29,132 nt of DNA, from positions 1-29,132 of the forward strand of contig JBKPDW010000222.1 of NCBI GenBank assembly GCA_046728115.1. Reading direction: 5' to 3'. The DNA is from CAVSWN01 sp046728115 (GTDB taxonomy: Bacteria > Acidobacteriota > Vicinamibacteria > Vicinamibacterales > CAVVIG01). Shown one piece after another: positions 23,137-29,132 of this stretch (its first letter is position 1; the number at the start of each line of letters is the position of its first letter). Below the pieces are notes generated by a model, which saw nothing but the letters and a program-made list of their open reading frames with translations, was not told the DNA's origin and did no database searches. The translations under genes were made by a program, and so were the position numbers.

Positions 23137-23474
23137 TTGTCGACGACTCCCTCGCACTTGCGGCAGATCCGGACCTTTCGTCCGTCTCCGAGGATCTTGT
23201 GACCGATGCGTGTCTGCTTGCCGCACTCGGGGCACACGAGCTGCACGTTCGACGCATGCAGCGATGCTTCCCGCTCCACGATGCCGCCCTTGATGTTCTT
23301 CCCGGGGTTCGGCTTCGTGTGGCGCTTGATCATGTTCACGCCTTCCACGATCAGCCGGCTCTTCCCGTTCTCCCCGGGAACGACCTTCAATATGCGGCCG
23401 CGCTTGCCGCGATCCCGGCCGGCGATCACGAGGACGTTGTCGTTCTTCCGCAGCGGCGTGGCGAGACGAGACAC
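23133..23474 (-). CDS. rplX: 50S ribosomal protein L24 with zinc ribbon
   Basis: The 113-residue protein has a KOW domain (NDNVLVIAGRDRGKRGRILK, residues 11-30) and the L24 core (EGVNMIKRHTKPNPGKNIKG). The C-terminal part has C81-x2-C84 and C104-x2-C107, a zinc ribbon that many but not all bacterial L24 proteins keep. L24 starts 50S assembly. The start is GTG 23474, which follows the rplN stop without any gap, with GGAGG eight bases upstream; no ATG is nearby. Confidence 0.95.
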   Translation of the reverse strand: MSRLATPLRKNDNVLVIAGRDRGKRGRILKVVPGENGKSRLIVEGVNMIKRHTKPNPGKNIKGGIVEREASLHASNVQLVCPECGKQTRIGHKILGDGRKVRICRKCEGVVDK

Positions 23475-23843
23475 TTAGAGGACCTCCGGCGCCAGCGAAA
23501 TGATCTTCATGAAGCGGCGCTCGCGCAGTTCACGCGCGACCGGCCCGAACACGCGCGTGCCGATCGGCTCGTTGTTGTCGTTGATGAGCACGGCGGCGTT
23601 GCGGTCGAAGCGAATGTAGGTGCCGTCGCGCCGGCGCTGCTCCTTGACCGTCCGCACGATCACCGCCTTCACGACCTGGCCCTTCTTGACCGTGCCCTCA
23701 GGTGTTGCTTCTTTCACCGACGCGGTAACGATGTCGCCCAGGCGCGCGTACCGTCCTGTCGAACCGCCAATCGGGTTGATGATGGCGATCTTGCGCGCGC
23801 CGGAATTGTCGGCGACGTCCAAAATCGAGCGCATCTGAATCAT
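23475..23843 (-). CDS. rplN: 50S ribosomal protein L14
   Basis: The 122-residue protein is a typical L14 (MIQMRSILDVADNSGARKIA, GRYARLGDIVTASVKEATPE, VKAVIVRTVKEQRRRDGTYI, ELRERRFMKIISLAPEVL). It contacts 16S rRNA in an intersubunit bridge. Length and order are normal. Its stop codon directly touches the GTG start of rplX. Confidence 0.97.
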   Translation of the reverse strand: MIQMRSILDVADNSGARKIAIINPIGGSTGRYARLGDIVTASVKEATPEGTVKKGQVVKAVIVRTVKEQRRRDGTYIRFDRNAAVLINDNNEPIGTRVFGPVARELRERRFMKIISLAPEVL

Positions 23844-23854
23844 GACTTCGCTCC

Positions 23855-23883
23855 CCGCTCAAACCTGCGAACCGCTCAAACCT
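23855..23883 (-). repeat. 12-bp direct repeat that copies the end of rpsQ
   Basis: CCGCTCAAACCT occurs at 23855-23866 and again at 23872-23883. The second copy covers the last codons and TGA stop of rpsQ (in gene sense AGGTTTGAGCGG). The gap before rplN therefore contains a duplicate of the gene's own end, 17 bases downstream. Confidence 0.7.
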
Positions 23884-24130
23884 CCGCCGCCTGCCGCACG
23901 ATCCGAGTCAGCGCCCACCGCTTGCGGCGGCTCATGGGTCGGGTCTCGACGATGGCCACCAGGTCGCCGGGCTTCGCTTCACTCTTCTCGTCGTGCACCA
24001 TGAACTTCGACGTCCGGCGTTCGGTCTTGCCATAGAGGCCATGACGAACCTGCCGCTCGACCGCAACCACGATGCTCTTCTGCATCTTATTGCTGACGAC
24101 GACGCCGACTTTTTCGGACTTCTGAGCCAT
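23876..24130 (-). CDS. rpsQ: 30S ribosomal protein S17
   Basis: The 84-residue protein shows the S17 OB-fold: GVVVSNKMQKSIVVAVERQV, HGLYGKTERRTSKFMVHDEK, then AKPGDLVAIVETRPMSRRKR and the end WALTRIVRQA. It binds the 5' domain of 16S rRNA early in assembly. It follows rpmC after 34 bases. Its last codons are duplicated downstream. Confidence 0.96.
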   Translation of the reverse strand: MAQKSEKVGVVVSNKMQKSIVVAVERQVRHGLYGKTERRTSKFMVHDEKSEAKPGDLVAIVETRPMSRRKRWALTRIVRQAAEV

Positions 24131-24164
24131 AAACTGTCATCTCACAATTGGCGAGTGGGCGAAT

Positions 24165-24356
24165 TCACACGGTTCTCTTCTGCCGCAGCACGGTCTTTAC
24201 TCGCGCCAAATCGCGCCGGACGGCTCGGATTTTCTCGGGCGCTTCGAGCTGGCCCATCGACTTCTGGATCCGCATCCGGAACAGCTGATCGTTCAGCTCC
24301 CGCTCCTTGATGCCGAGCTCGTCAACGCCAAGGTCGCGCAGTTCAACGGCCTTCAC
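24165..24356 (-). CDS. rpmC: 50S ribosomal protein L29
   Basis: The 63-residue frame beginning VKAVELRDLGVDELGIKERE is L29, with the helical hairpin LNDQLFRMRIQKSMGQLEAP and the conserved KIRAVRRDLARVKTVLRQK. It lies at the peptide tunnel exit near L23. The start is GTG 24356, overlapping the rplP stop as GTGA; a longer open frame upstream is only the shadow of rplP. The tail of the gene leads into a short period-8 stretch (24141-24166) related to the TCGCCA words. Confidence 0.94.
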   Translation of the reverse strand: MKAVELRDLGVDELGIKERELNDQLFRMRIQKSMGQLEAPEKIRAVRRDLARVKTVLRQKRTV

Positions 24357-24778
24357 AGCATCTTCTCCTCCGCGAAGCGTGTCGCGAATCTCGTGAGAAT
24401 CGGCAGCTTCGAGGCCGCGAGCTTCATCGCCAACCGCGCTTCCTTTTCGGTCACGCCTTCCATCTCGAACAGCACGCGGCCCGGCCGAACGACAGCCACC
24501 CACTGCTCGGGCGCGCCCTTGCCCTTGCCCATGCGCGTTTCCTGCGGCTTCTTGGTGATCGGTTTGTCCGGGAACACGCGCACCCAGATCTTCCCGCCGC
24601 GCGCAATGAACCGTGTCATCGCCACGCGCGCTGCCTCGATCTGACGATCGGTCAGCCAACAGGGCTCCATCGCCTTCAAGCCGTAGTCGCCGAACGACAC
24701 ATCGGACCCGCGCCACGCTTTGCCGGCCATCCGCCCGCGCTGCTGTTTCCGGTACTTGACCTTCTTCGGCATCAACAT
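24353..24778 (-). CDS. rplP: 50S ribosomal protein L16
   Basis: The 141-residue protein starts MLMPKKVKYRKQQRGRMAGK and carries the L16 core (EAARVAMTRFIARGGKIWVR, FPDKPITKKPQETRMGKGKG, WVAVVRPGRVLFEMEGV). L16 sits next to the A site and helps tRNA accommodation. The frame extends to 24913, but the extra residues are the shadow of rpsC. A second ATG two codons downstream is an equally possible start. Its stop overlaps the GTG of rpmC. Confidence 0.96.
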   Translation of the reverse strand: MLMPKKVKYRKQQRGRMAGKAWRGSDVSFGDYGLKAMEPCWLTDRQIEAARVAMTRFIARGGKIWVRVFPDKPITKKPQETRMGKGKGAPEQWVAVVRPGRVLFEMEGVTEKEARLAMKLAASKLPILTRFATRFAEEKML

Positions 24779-24806
24779 AGCGACAATCCTGAATGCGCGA
24801 CTCGCT

Positions 24807-25496
24807 TCATGCTCGCGCCGCGGGCCGCCGCGGGGCTCGCTCTCTGTACTCCTCTTCCCGTCCGCGTTGTGGAACCAGGCGTTCGCCTTTGTAGAGCCAC
24901 ACCTTGATGCCAATCTGGCCGTACGTCGTGTTCGCCTCGGCGAAGCCGTAGTCGATGTCCGCGCGCAGCGTCTGCAGCGGCAGCTGCCCGTGGAGATACC
25001 ACTCCGAGCGCGCGATTTCAGCGCCGTTCAACCGGCCCGAAACGCGCACCTTGATGCCGCGCGCCCCGAACCGCAGCGCCGATTCGACCGCTTTGCGCAT
25101 TGCGCGCCGGAACGCGACGCGCTTTTCGAGCTGCATCGCGACCGATTCGCCAATCAGCTGGGCGTCAAGCTCCGGCTTCTGGATCTCCTGAATGTTGATG
25201 AAGACCTCGCGGCTCGTCCGCTTCTGGATCTCCTGCTTCAGCTTGTCGACCTCGGTCCCCTTGCGGCCGATGATGATTCCCGGACGCGATGTGTAAATGT
25301 CGATCTTCAGCCGATTGACGGCGCGCTCGGTCTCGATCTTCGCGACGCCTGCATGCGCGAACCGCTTTTTGAGGGTCTGACGCAGCATCAGGTCCTCGTG
25401 CAGCAGCTTCGCGTAATCGCGATCCGAATACCATCGCGACCGCCACGTCTTGTTGAAGCCAAGGCGGAACCCAAACGGATGAACCTTCTGCCCCAC
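24807..25496 (-). CDS. rpsC: 30S ribosomal protein S3
   Basis: The 229-residue protein starts (GTG 25496) GQKVHPFGFRLG and has a KH domain with IYTSRPGIIIGRKGTEVDKL (GRKG at 77-80), followed by the S3 C-terminal domain (LMRKAVESALRFGARGIKVR-like text, VSGRLNGAEIARSEWYLHGQ, LRADIDYGFAEANTTYGQIG). S3 is at the mRNA entry and has helicase activity with S4 and S5. AGGAG lies about six bases ahead of the GTG. The last residues (EEEYRERAPRRPAARA) form an arginine-rich tail. Confidence 0.97.
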   Translation of the reverse strand: MGQKVHPFGFRLGFNKTWRSRWYSDRDYAKLLHEDLMLRQTLKKRFAHAGVAKIETERAVNRLKIDIYTSRPGIIIGRKGTEVDKLKQEIQKRTSREVFINIQEIQKPELDAQLIGESVAMQLEKRVAFRRAMRKAVESALRFGARGIKVRVSGRLNGAEIARSEWYLHGQLPLQTLRADIDYGFAEANTTYGQIGIKVWLYKGERLVPQRGREEEYRERAPRRPAARA

Positions 25497-25507
25497 GTGC
25501 GCTCCTT

Positions 25508-25960
25508 CTACTTTTTCACCGTCGTTTTCGACCGACGATCTTTCGATTGCTTCTGACCCGCCTGACGACTACGCGTTCGTTGACTCTTGTCGTCTGCGCC
25601 GACAACCGCGATGCGCTCCGGCCGTTCCGACACGCGCACCGTAAGGTGCGCGGTCCGCTTCAGCACGCGAAAGGCGCGTCCCATCGGAGCGGGGCGGACG
25701 CGCTTCTGCGAGGGACCCTGGTTCGCGAAGCACGACGACACGACCAACCGGTCGACGTCGCCGCTGAAGCCCTCTTTGTTCTGGGCGTTGGCGATCGCCG
25801 AGCGCAGCAGCTTCGCGATGTCGTCCGCGATGCCCTTGCGCGTGTATTGCAGCGTGGCCAGCGCGTGATTGACGTCCTTGCCGCGGATCAGATCGAGCAC
25901 TAGGCCCGCCTTCTGCGCGGACGTCCGTACGTAGCGAGCTGTCGCATGCGCTTCGATCAC
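25508..25960 (-). CDS. rplV: 50S ribosomal protein L22 with basic C-terminal tail
   Basis: The 110-residue core is typical L22 (ATARYVRTSAQKAGLVLDLI, LLRSAIANAQNKEGFSGDVD, and the hook region PAPMGRAFRVLKRTAHLTVR lining the peptide tunnel). The total of 150 residues includes about 40 extra C-terminal residues rich in Arg, Lys and Gln (DDKSQRTRSRQAGQKQSKDR). The start is GTG 25960, two bases after the rpsS stop, with GGAGGA nine bases upstream in rpsS. Nothing suggests that the tail is a sequencing error. Confidence 0.95.
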   Translation of the reverse strand: MIEAHATARYVRTSAQKAGLVLDLIRGKDVNHALATLQYTRKGIADDIAKLLRSAIANAQNKEGFSGDVDRLVVSSCFANQGPSQKRVRPAPMGRAFRVLKRTAHLTVRVSERPERIAVVGADDKSQRTRSRQAGQKQSKDRRSKTTVKK

Positions 25961-25962
25961 AG

Positions 25963-26343
25963 CTAGCTTCCTCCGCCCGCAGGTTTGGCCGCAGGTGCGG
26001 CAGCGCCGGCCGAAGGCGCTGGCGCTCCGGGACCACCCGGTCCGCCCGGTCCCGCAGCTGCGAGCGCCGCGGCGCGCTCGGCTACGCGGGTCGTATGTCC
26101 TTTGAAGATCCGGGTCGGCGCGAACTCGCCCAGCTTGTGTCCAACCATGTTCTCGGTCACGTACACCGGCACGAACTTCCGTCCGTTGTGCACCGCGAGC
26201 GTGTGTCCAACCATTTCAGGCACGACGGTCGACCGCCGCGACCAGGTCTTGATGACCTTCTTCTCCGCTCCGCGATTCATCACCTCGATCTTCTCGAGGA
26301 GAGGTGTGTCGACGAACGGACCTTTCTTCAATGAACGACCCAT
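25963..26343 (-). CDS. rpsS: 30S ribosomal protein S19 with Gly-Pro-Ala tail
   Basis: Residues 1-90 are a normal S19 (GRSLKKGPFVDTPLLEKIEV, KTWSRRSTVVPEMVGHTLAV, YVTENMVGHKLGEFAPTRIF, KGHTTRVAERA). S19 binds the 30S head near the decoding A-site region with S13. The remaining 36 residues are a low-complexity tail (GPGGPGGPGAPAPSAGAAAP) that is absent from most family members. The tail probably reaches out from the ribosome surface unordered. Start and order (after rplB) are standard. Confidence 0.95.
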   Translation of the reverse strand: MGRSLKKGPFVDTPLLEKIEVMNRGAEKKVIKTWSRRSTVVPEMVGHTLAVHNGRKFVPVYVTENMVGHKLGEFAPTRIFKGHTTRVAERAAALAAAGPGGPGGPGAPAPSAGAAAPAAKPAGGGS

Positions 26344-26400
26344 AGGTGTCTCTCACATCTGGTCATTGAGAAATCTGGTAATCGGCAATTCTTGCCAATT

Positions 26401-26447
26401 ACTCAATTCCCATGACCCGATTACCCAATTACCCGATTACTCGATTT
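26401..26447 (-). repeat. Period-8 word array between rplB and rpsS
   Basis: Four perfect-step 8-base units, acccgatt, acccaatt, acccgatt and actcgatt, occupy 26415-26446, preceded by the related actcaatt at 26401. Reverse-sense words (ggtaatcgg) occur at 26377-26385, and GGCAA with TTGCC forms a small hairpin there. In the gene sense the units read TAATCGGG or TAATTGGG, and the rplB stop TAA is the first of them. Confidence 0.7.
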
Positions 26448-27270
26448 ACTTCCGTCTCCGTTGCACGATGAACCGATCGGTCGCCTTGTTGTTGCGCGTC
26501 TTGTAGCCTTTCGTCGGCAAACCCCACGGCGTAACGGGATGACGCCCGCCGGATGTCTTTCCCTCGCCGCCTCCGAGCGGATGATCGACCGGGTTCATCG
26601 CGACGCCGCGAACGTGCGGACGCTGGCCCAACCAGCGGCTGCGCCCCGCTTTGCCGATCGAGACGTTCTCGTGGTCGAAGTTGCCAACCTGGCCGACCGT
26701 GGCGAAACACTCCATCGAGATCTTGCGAATCTCGCCGGACGGCATCTTGACCGACGCGTAGTCGCCCTCCTTGGCCACGAGCTGGACGGCGGATCCGGCG
26801 CTTCGCGCGATCTGTCCGCCCTTGCCGGGACGCAACTCCACGTTGTGCAGCAGCGTGCCGAGCGGAATGTTCTTGAGCGGAAGCGAGTTGCCGGGAAGGA
26901 TGTCCGCGTTCTGGCCGGACACGATCGTGTCACCGACCTTCAACCCCATCGGGTGAAGGATGTAGCGTTTCTCGCCGTCGGCATACGTCAGCAGCGCGAT
27001 GCGCGCCGAGCGGTTCGGGTCGTATTCGATTGTCGACACCTTTGCCGTGATGTCGTGTTTGTCTCGCTTGAAATCGATCAGGCGATACATCCGCTTGTGC
27101 CCGCCGCCGCGCCACCAGGAGGTGAGCTGCCCCCGATTGTTGCGGCCTCCCGTGCTGCGGATCGGCTCCATCAGCGGCTTGTGCGGCTCGCGGCTGGTGA
27201 TCTCTTCGTACATCTGCACGGTCTGAAACCGCTGACCGGGCGATGTGGGGTTGTACTTTCTGATCGGCAT
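26446..27270 (-). CDS. rplB: 50S ribosomal protein L2
   Basis: The 274-residue protein is a full-length L2: PTSPGQRFQTVQMYEEITSR, GRNNRGQLTSWWRGGGHKRM, the SH3-like domain, and the conserved C-terminal segment VRGVAMNPVDHPLGGGEGKT with RHPVTPWGLPTKGYKTRNN. The histidine in NPVDHPLGGG corresponds to the one near the peptidyl-transferase centre (E. coli His229). L2 links the subunits and is needed for peptide-bond formation. Normal length and place. Confidence 0.97.
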   Translation of the reverse strand: MPIRKYNPTSPGQRFQTVQMYEEITSREPHKPLMEPIRSTGGRNNRGQLTSWWRGGGHKRMYRLIDFKRDKHDITAKVSTIEYDPNRSARIALLTYADGEKRYILHPMGLKVGDTIVSGQNADILPGNSLPLKNIPLGTLLHNVELRPGKGGQIARSAGSAVQLVAKEGDYASVKMPSGEIRKISMECFATVGQVGNFDHENVSIGKAGRSRWLGQRPHVRGVAMNPVDHPLGGGEGKTSGGRHPVTPWGLPTKGYKTRNNKATDRFIVQRRRK

Positions 27271-27309
27271 AAGCCTTCACCAATCAACAAACTTGAAACC
27301 TGAAACCCG

Positions 27310-27600
27310 TTAAGCCCCTTCCAGGAACTCCGGTATCTTGGCGCCCTCTTTCAGCTTCACGTACGCCTTCTTCCAGTCCGAGCGGCGGCCCGCAAAGCGG
27401 CCCTGCCGCTTCACTTTCCCATGAGCGATGTTGGTGCGGATACTGTCGACCTTCGATCCGAGCAACTGCTCGACGGCGCGCTTGATCTCGACCTTGTTGG
27501 CACCAGGTGCGACCTGAAACACCAGCGTCCGTCCGTCCTCGCGAAGGATTGACGTCTTCTCGGTGATCAGCGGGCGCCTAATCACGTCTGTGAGCTTCAT
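27310..27600 (-). CDS. rplW: 50S ribosomal protein L23
   Basis: The 96-residue protein begins MKLTDVIRRPLITEKTSI and continues with the L23 core (LVFQVAPGANKVEIKRAVEQ, then KVDSIRTNIAHGKVKRQGRF and WKKAYVKLKEGAKIPEF). It sits at the tunnel exit as the docking site of trigger factor and SRP. The frame is open back to 27657, but that extra part is the AT-rich repeat gap. ATG 27600 gives the normal start. The rplB leader holds a small period-7 pair (acttgaa, acctgaa, 27291-27304). Confidence 0.96.
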   Translation of the reverse strand: MKLTDVIRRPLITEKTSILREDGRTLVFQVAPGANKVEIKRAVEQLLGSKVDSIRTNIAHGKVKRQGRFAGRRSDWKKAYVKLKEGAKIPEFLEGA

Positions 27601-27606
27601 ACCTGA

Positions 27607-27680
27607 TCCTGGCAGTTCAGATTCACAATTCAGAGTGATTTCAGAATCTGCAATCACCCCTGAAGGTTGAAATCTGCGAT
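27607..27680 (-). repeat. Degenerate TCTGAA/TTCAGA words between rplD and rplW
   Basis: This AT-richer gap holds repeated forms of TTCAGATT (27616-27623), TTCAGAATCTG and GAAATCTGC in both senses; GTGATT (27635-27640) pairs with AATCAC (27652-27657). The 7-base step is less regular than elsewhere. Base composition differs sharply from the flanking genes. Confidence 0.45.
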
Positions 27681-27687
27681 GTCTCCG

Positions 27688-28308
27688 TTACGCGAGTGCC
27701 TCTTGTAACTTCTCCAATGCGCTCTTCGTGGCAACTACCCGCTGCGCAGCGACGACCGAACGCGCGCTGAGCTTGGCGCTCGACACCAGCGACACGCCCG
27801 GAATGTTCCGGAGAGACCGCGACAGGTTCTCGTCCACGGCCACATCGACCAGGACCGCCGTGCCGGTGACCCCGAGACGCTCCAACAGCTCGGCCGCGGC
27901 CTTCGTCTTGATCTCCTCGGCGACCAACTGATCGATGACCACAATCTCGCCTGCCTGCGCCTTGGCGGCGAGCGCCGCTCGCAACGCGCCGCGCTCGACT
28001 TTCTTCGGCAGCTTGTAGTCGTAGCTGCGAGGCTGCGGGCCGAACACGGTGCCGCCGTGACGCCAGAGCGGGTTCCGGATTTCGCCGACACGCGCGCGGC
28101 CGGTGCCCTTCTGGCGCCAGGGCTTCTTGCCGCTTCCGCTGACCAGCGCGCGATTCTTCGTCATGTGTGTCCCGCGCCGCTCGGCCGCGTTGGCGCGCAC
28201 GACCGATTCCCAGATGAGGTGCGTATCCACCCGACTGCCGAACACTTCGTCGCGAACGTCGATGGCCCCCACCTTCTGGTTCTCGCTGTTGACAACATCC
28301 AGCTGCAT
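27688..28308 (-). CDS. rplD: 50S ribosomal protein L4
   Basis: The 206-residue protein has the L4 signature loop that reaches the peptide tunnel (GSGKKPWRQKGTGRARVGEI, then NPLWRHGGTVFGPQPRSYDY) and the globular domain ending KSALEKLQEALA. In E. coli L4 also represses the S10 operon. ATG 28308 (MQLDVVN) is preferred over a TTG four codons upstream, although neither has a strong ribosome binding site. It is separated from rplC by a 68-base repeat-rich gap. Confidence 0.95.
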   Translation of the reverse strand: MQLDVVNSENQKVGAIDVRDEVFGSRVDTHLIWESVVRANAAERRGTHMTKNRALVSGSGKKPWRQKGTGRARVGEIRNPLWRHGGTVFGPQPRSYDYKLPKKVERGALRAALAAKAQAGEIVVIDQLVAEEIKTKAAAELLERLGVTGTAVLVDVAVDENLSRSLRNIPGVSLVSSAKLSARSVVAAQRVVATKSALEKLQEALA

Positions 28309-28340
28309 CGCAATCACCAAGTCGCCAAATCTTCAATCAA

Positions 28341-28376
28341 TCTGAAATCTGAACTCGGAAATCTGAACTGCCAGAT
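28341..28376 (-). repeat. Period-14 (2 x 7) words between rplC and rplD
   Basis: Two near-identical 14-base units, tctgaaatctgaac (28341-28354) and tcggaaatctgaac (28355-28368), stand next to the rplC stop codon. Each is two 7-base words (tctgaaa, tctgaac). The vocabulary is the same as in the gaps before rplW and rpoA. Confidence 0.65.
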
Positions 28377-29057
28377 TTACTTCTTGCCCTTCTTCGGCTT
28401 CTCGACCTGCGCGATCTTCACCCGCTTGGCGGCAACCGCCTTGCGCACCAGCACGTAACCGGTCGGCGCGCCCGGAATCCCGCCCTGCACGATGAGCAGG
28501 TGATTGTCGGCGTCGACGCGGAGCACCTTGAGGTTGCGGATCGTCACACGCCCGCCGCCCATCCGTCCAGCCGCTCGCATGCCCTTGACGACGCGCGACG
28601 GAAACGAAGACGCGCCAATCGAACCCGGCGCGCGATGGAACATCGAGCCATGCGTCGCGGCGCCTCCACCGAAGTGATGGCGCTTCACGACACCCTGATA
28701 TCCCTTGCCGCGCCCCGTGCCGACCACATCCACGCGCTCGCCGTCGGCAAAAATCGACACGAGCACCTGATCGCCAGCCTTCACCGGCTCGCCGCCCGGC
28801 GCCACTTTCACTTCACGCCGCACGCGCGTCGGGGGTACGTTGGCTTTCTTGAAATGCCCAGTCGTCGGCTTGTTCGTTTTCGCCGGCGTGTCCTCGACGA
28901 GGCCGAGCTGCGCCCCCTCGTAGCCGTTGGCCTGCGTCGTTTTGGCCTGGACGACCACGCATGGCCCCGCCTTGATCACCGTCGCGGGATGAACCGTACC
29001 ATCCGCATCGAAGACCTGCGTCATGCCGACTTTCTTGCCGATGATTCCAGTCACCAT
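28377..29057 (-). CDS. rplC: 50S ribosomal protein L3
   Basis: The 226-residue protein starts MVTGIIGKKVGMTQVFDADG and has the L3 central loop (GRGKGYQGVVKRHHFGGGAA, THGSMFHRAPGSIGASSFPS) that approaches the peptidyl-transferase centre. The glutamine methylated by PrmB in E. coli (GSIGQ) is replaced by Ala (GSIGA). ATG 29057 is preferred, with GGTGAG upstream; GTG 29066 would add MSD. The tail is lysine-rich (EKPKKGKK). It is the first cluster gene visible; rpsJ is expected upstream of the window end. Confidence 0.96.
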   Translation of the reverse strand: MVTGIIGKKVGMTQVFDADGTVHPATVIKAGPCVVVQAKTTQANGYEGAQLGLVEDTPAKTNKPTTGHFKKANVPPTRVRREVKVAPGGEPVKAGDQVLVSIFADGERVDVVGTGRGKGYQGVVKRHHFGGGAATHGSMFHRAPGSIGASSFPSRVVKGMRAAGRMGGGRVTIRNLKVLRVDADNHLLIVQGGIPGAPTGYVLVRKAVAAKRVKIAQVEKPKKGKK

Positions 29058-29082
29058 ATCGCTCACCGCGGTGCCACGATGC

Positions 29083-29132
29083 CCACCCTAGCACCCTGGC
29101 ACCCAGCACCCTGGCACCCAGCACCCTGGCAC
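29083..29132 (-). repeat. CACCCTGGCACCCAG array upstream of rplC, cut by the window end
   Basis: The 15-base unit agcaccctggcaccc is repeated exactly at 29090-29104 and 29105-29119 and continues to the window edge. Each unit is an 8-base plus a 7-base word (caccctgg, cacccag). The same words form the second arm of the rpmJ-rpsM array 13 kb away, in the same orientation. The array continues beyond the window. Confidence 0.75.

Overview
The window looks like chromosomal DNA of a high-GC Gram-negative soil-type bacterium. The gene set fits an acidobacterium of the Vicinamibacteria (old subgroup 6) best: a YIP1/HlyD/MacB-type efflux operon, a Kelch-repeat secreted protein, an EF-G-like GTPase beside an Lgt-like protein, and gene junctions filled with short periodic repeats. 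This taxonomic reading is an inference; there is no 16S gene here.

Region 1 (about 1-5611, + strand) is a probable MarR-controlled efflux operon: a MarR repressor with a perfect inverted repeat between its -10 box and start codon, a YIP1-type membrane protein, a MacA/HlyD-type adaptor, two MacB/FtsX-type permeases and a small membrane-anchored protein. No ATPase is present. Region 2 (5754-7307) is a secreted Kelch-repeat protein, followed by a terminator and about 500 bases without a convincing gene. Region 3 (7900-12634, + strand) is a tight row: a divergent EF-G-like GTPase, an Lgt-like membrane protein that begins at a CTG directly after the EF-G stop, two small paralogous membrane proteins, and a radical-SAM enzyme with a cysteine layout resembling the MJ0619/tetraether-lipid-synthase family. 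This is the most promising candidate for an undescribed membrane-lipid modification unit.

Region 4 (29132 down to 12713, - strand) is the S10-spc-alpha ribosomal supercluster in classical order: rplC, rplD, rplW, rplB, rpsS, rplV, rpsC, rplP, rpmC, rpsQ, rplN, rplX, rplE, rpsN, rpsH, rplF, rplR, rpsE, rpmD, rplO, secY, adk, map, infA, rpmJ, rpsM, rpsK, rpsD, rpoA, rplQ. rpsJ should lie just outside the window. The cluster and the radical-SAM gene converge on one perfect 13-bp terminator hairpin.

Two non-coding signals stand out. The rpsD-rpoA gap holds two interleaved perfect 9-bp inverted repeats (order A-B-A'-B'), which can form a pseudoknot or two exclusive hairpins, followed by a hairpin just before the rpoA ribosome binding site. 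In addition, most gene junctions in the ribosomal cluster that do not overlap hold arrays of degenerate words with a period of 7 or 8 bases. The word differs from junction to junction, is often followed by its reverse complement, and often touches the stop codon of the upstream gene.
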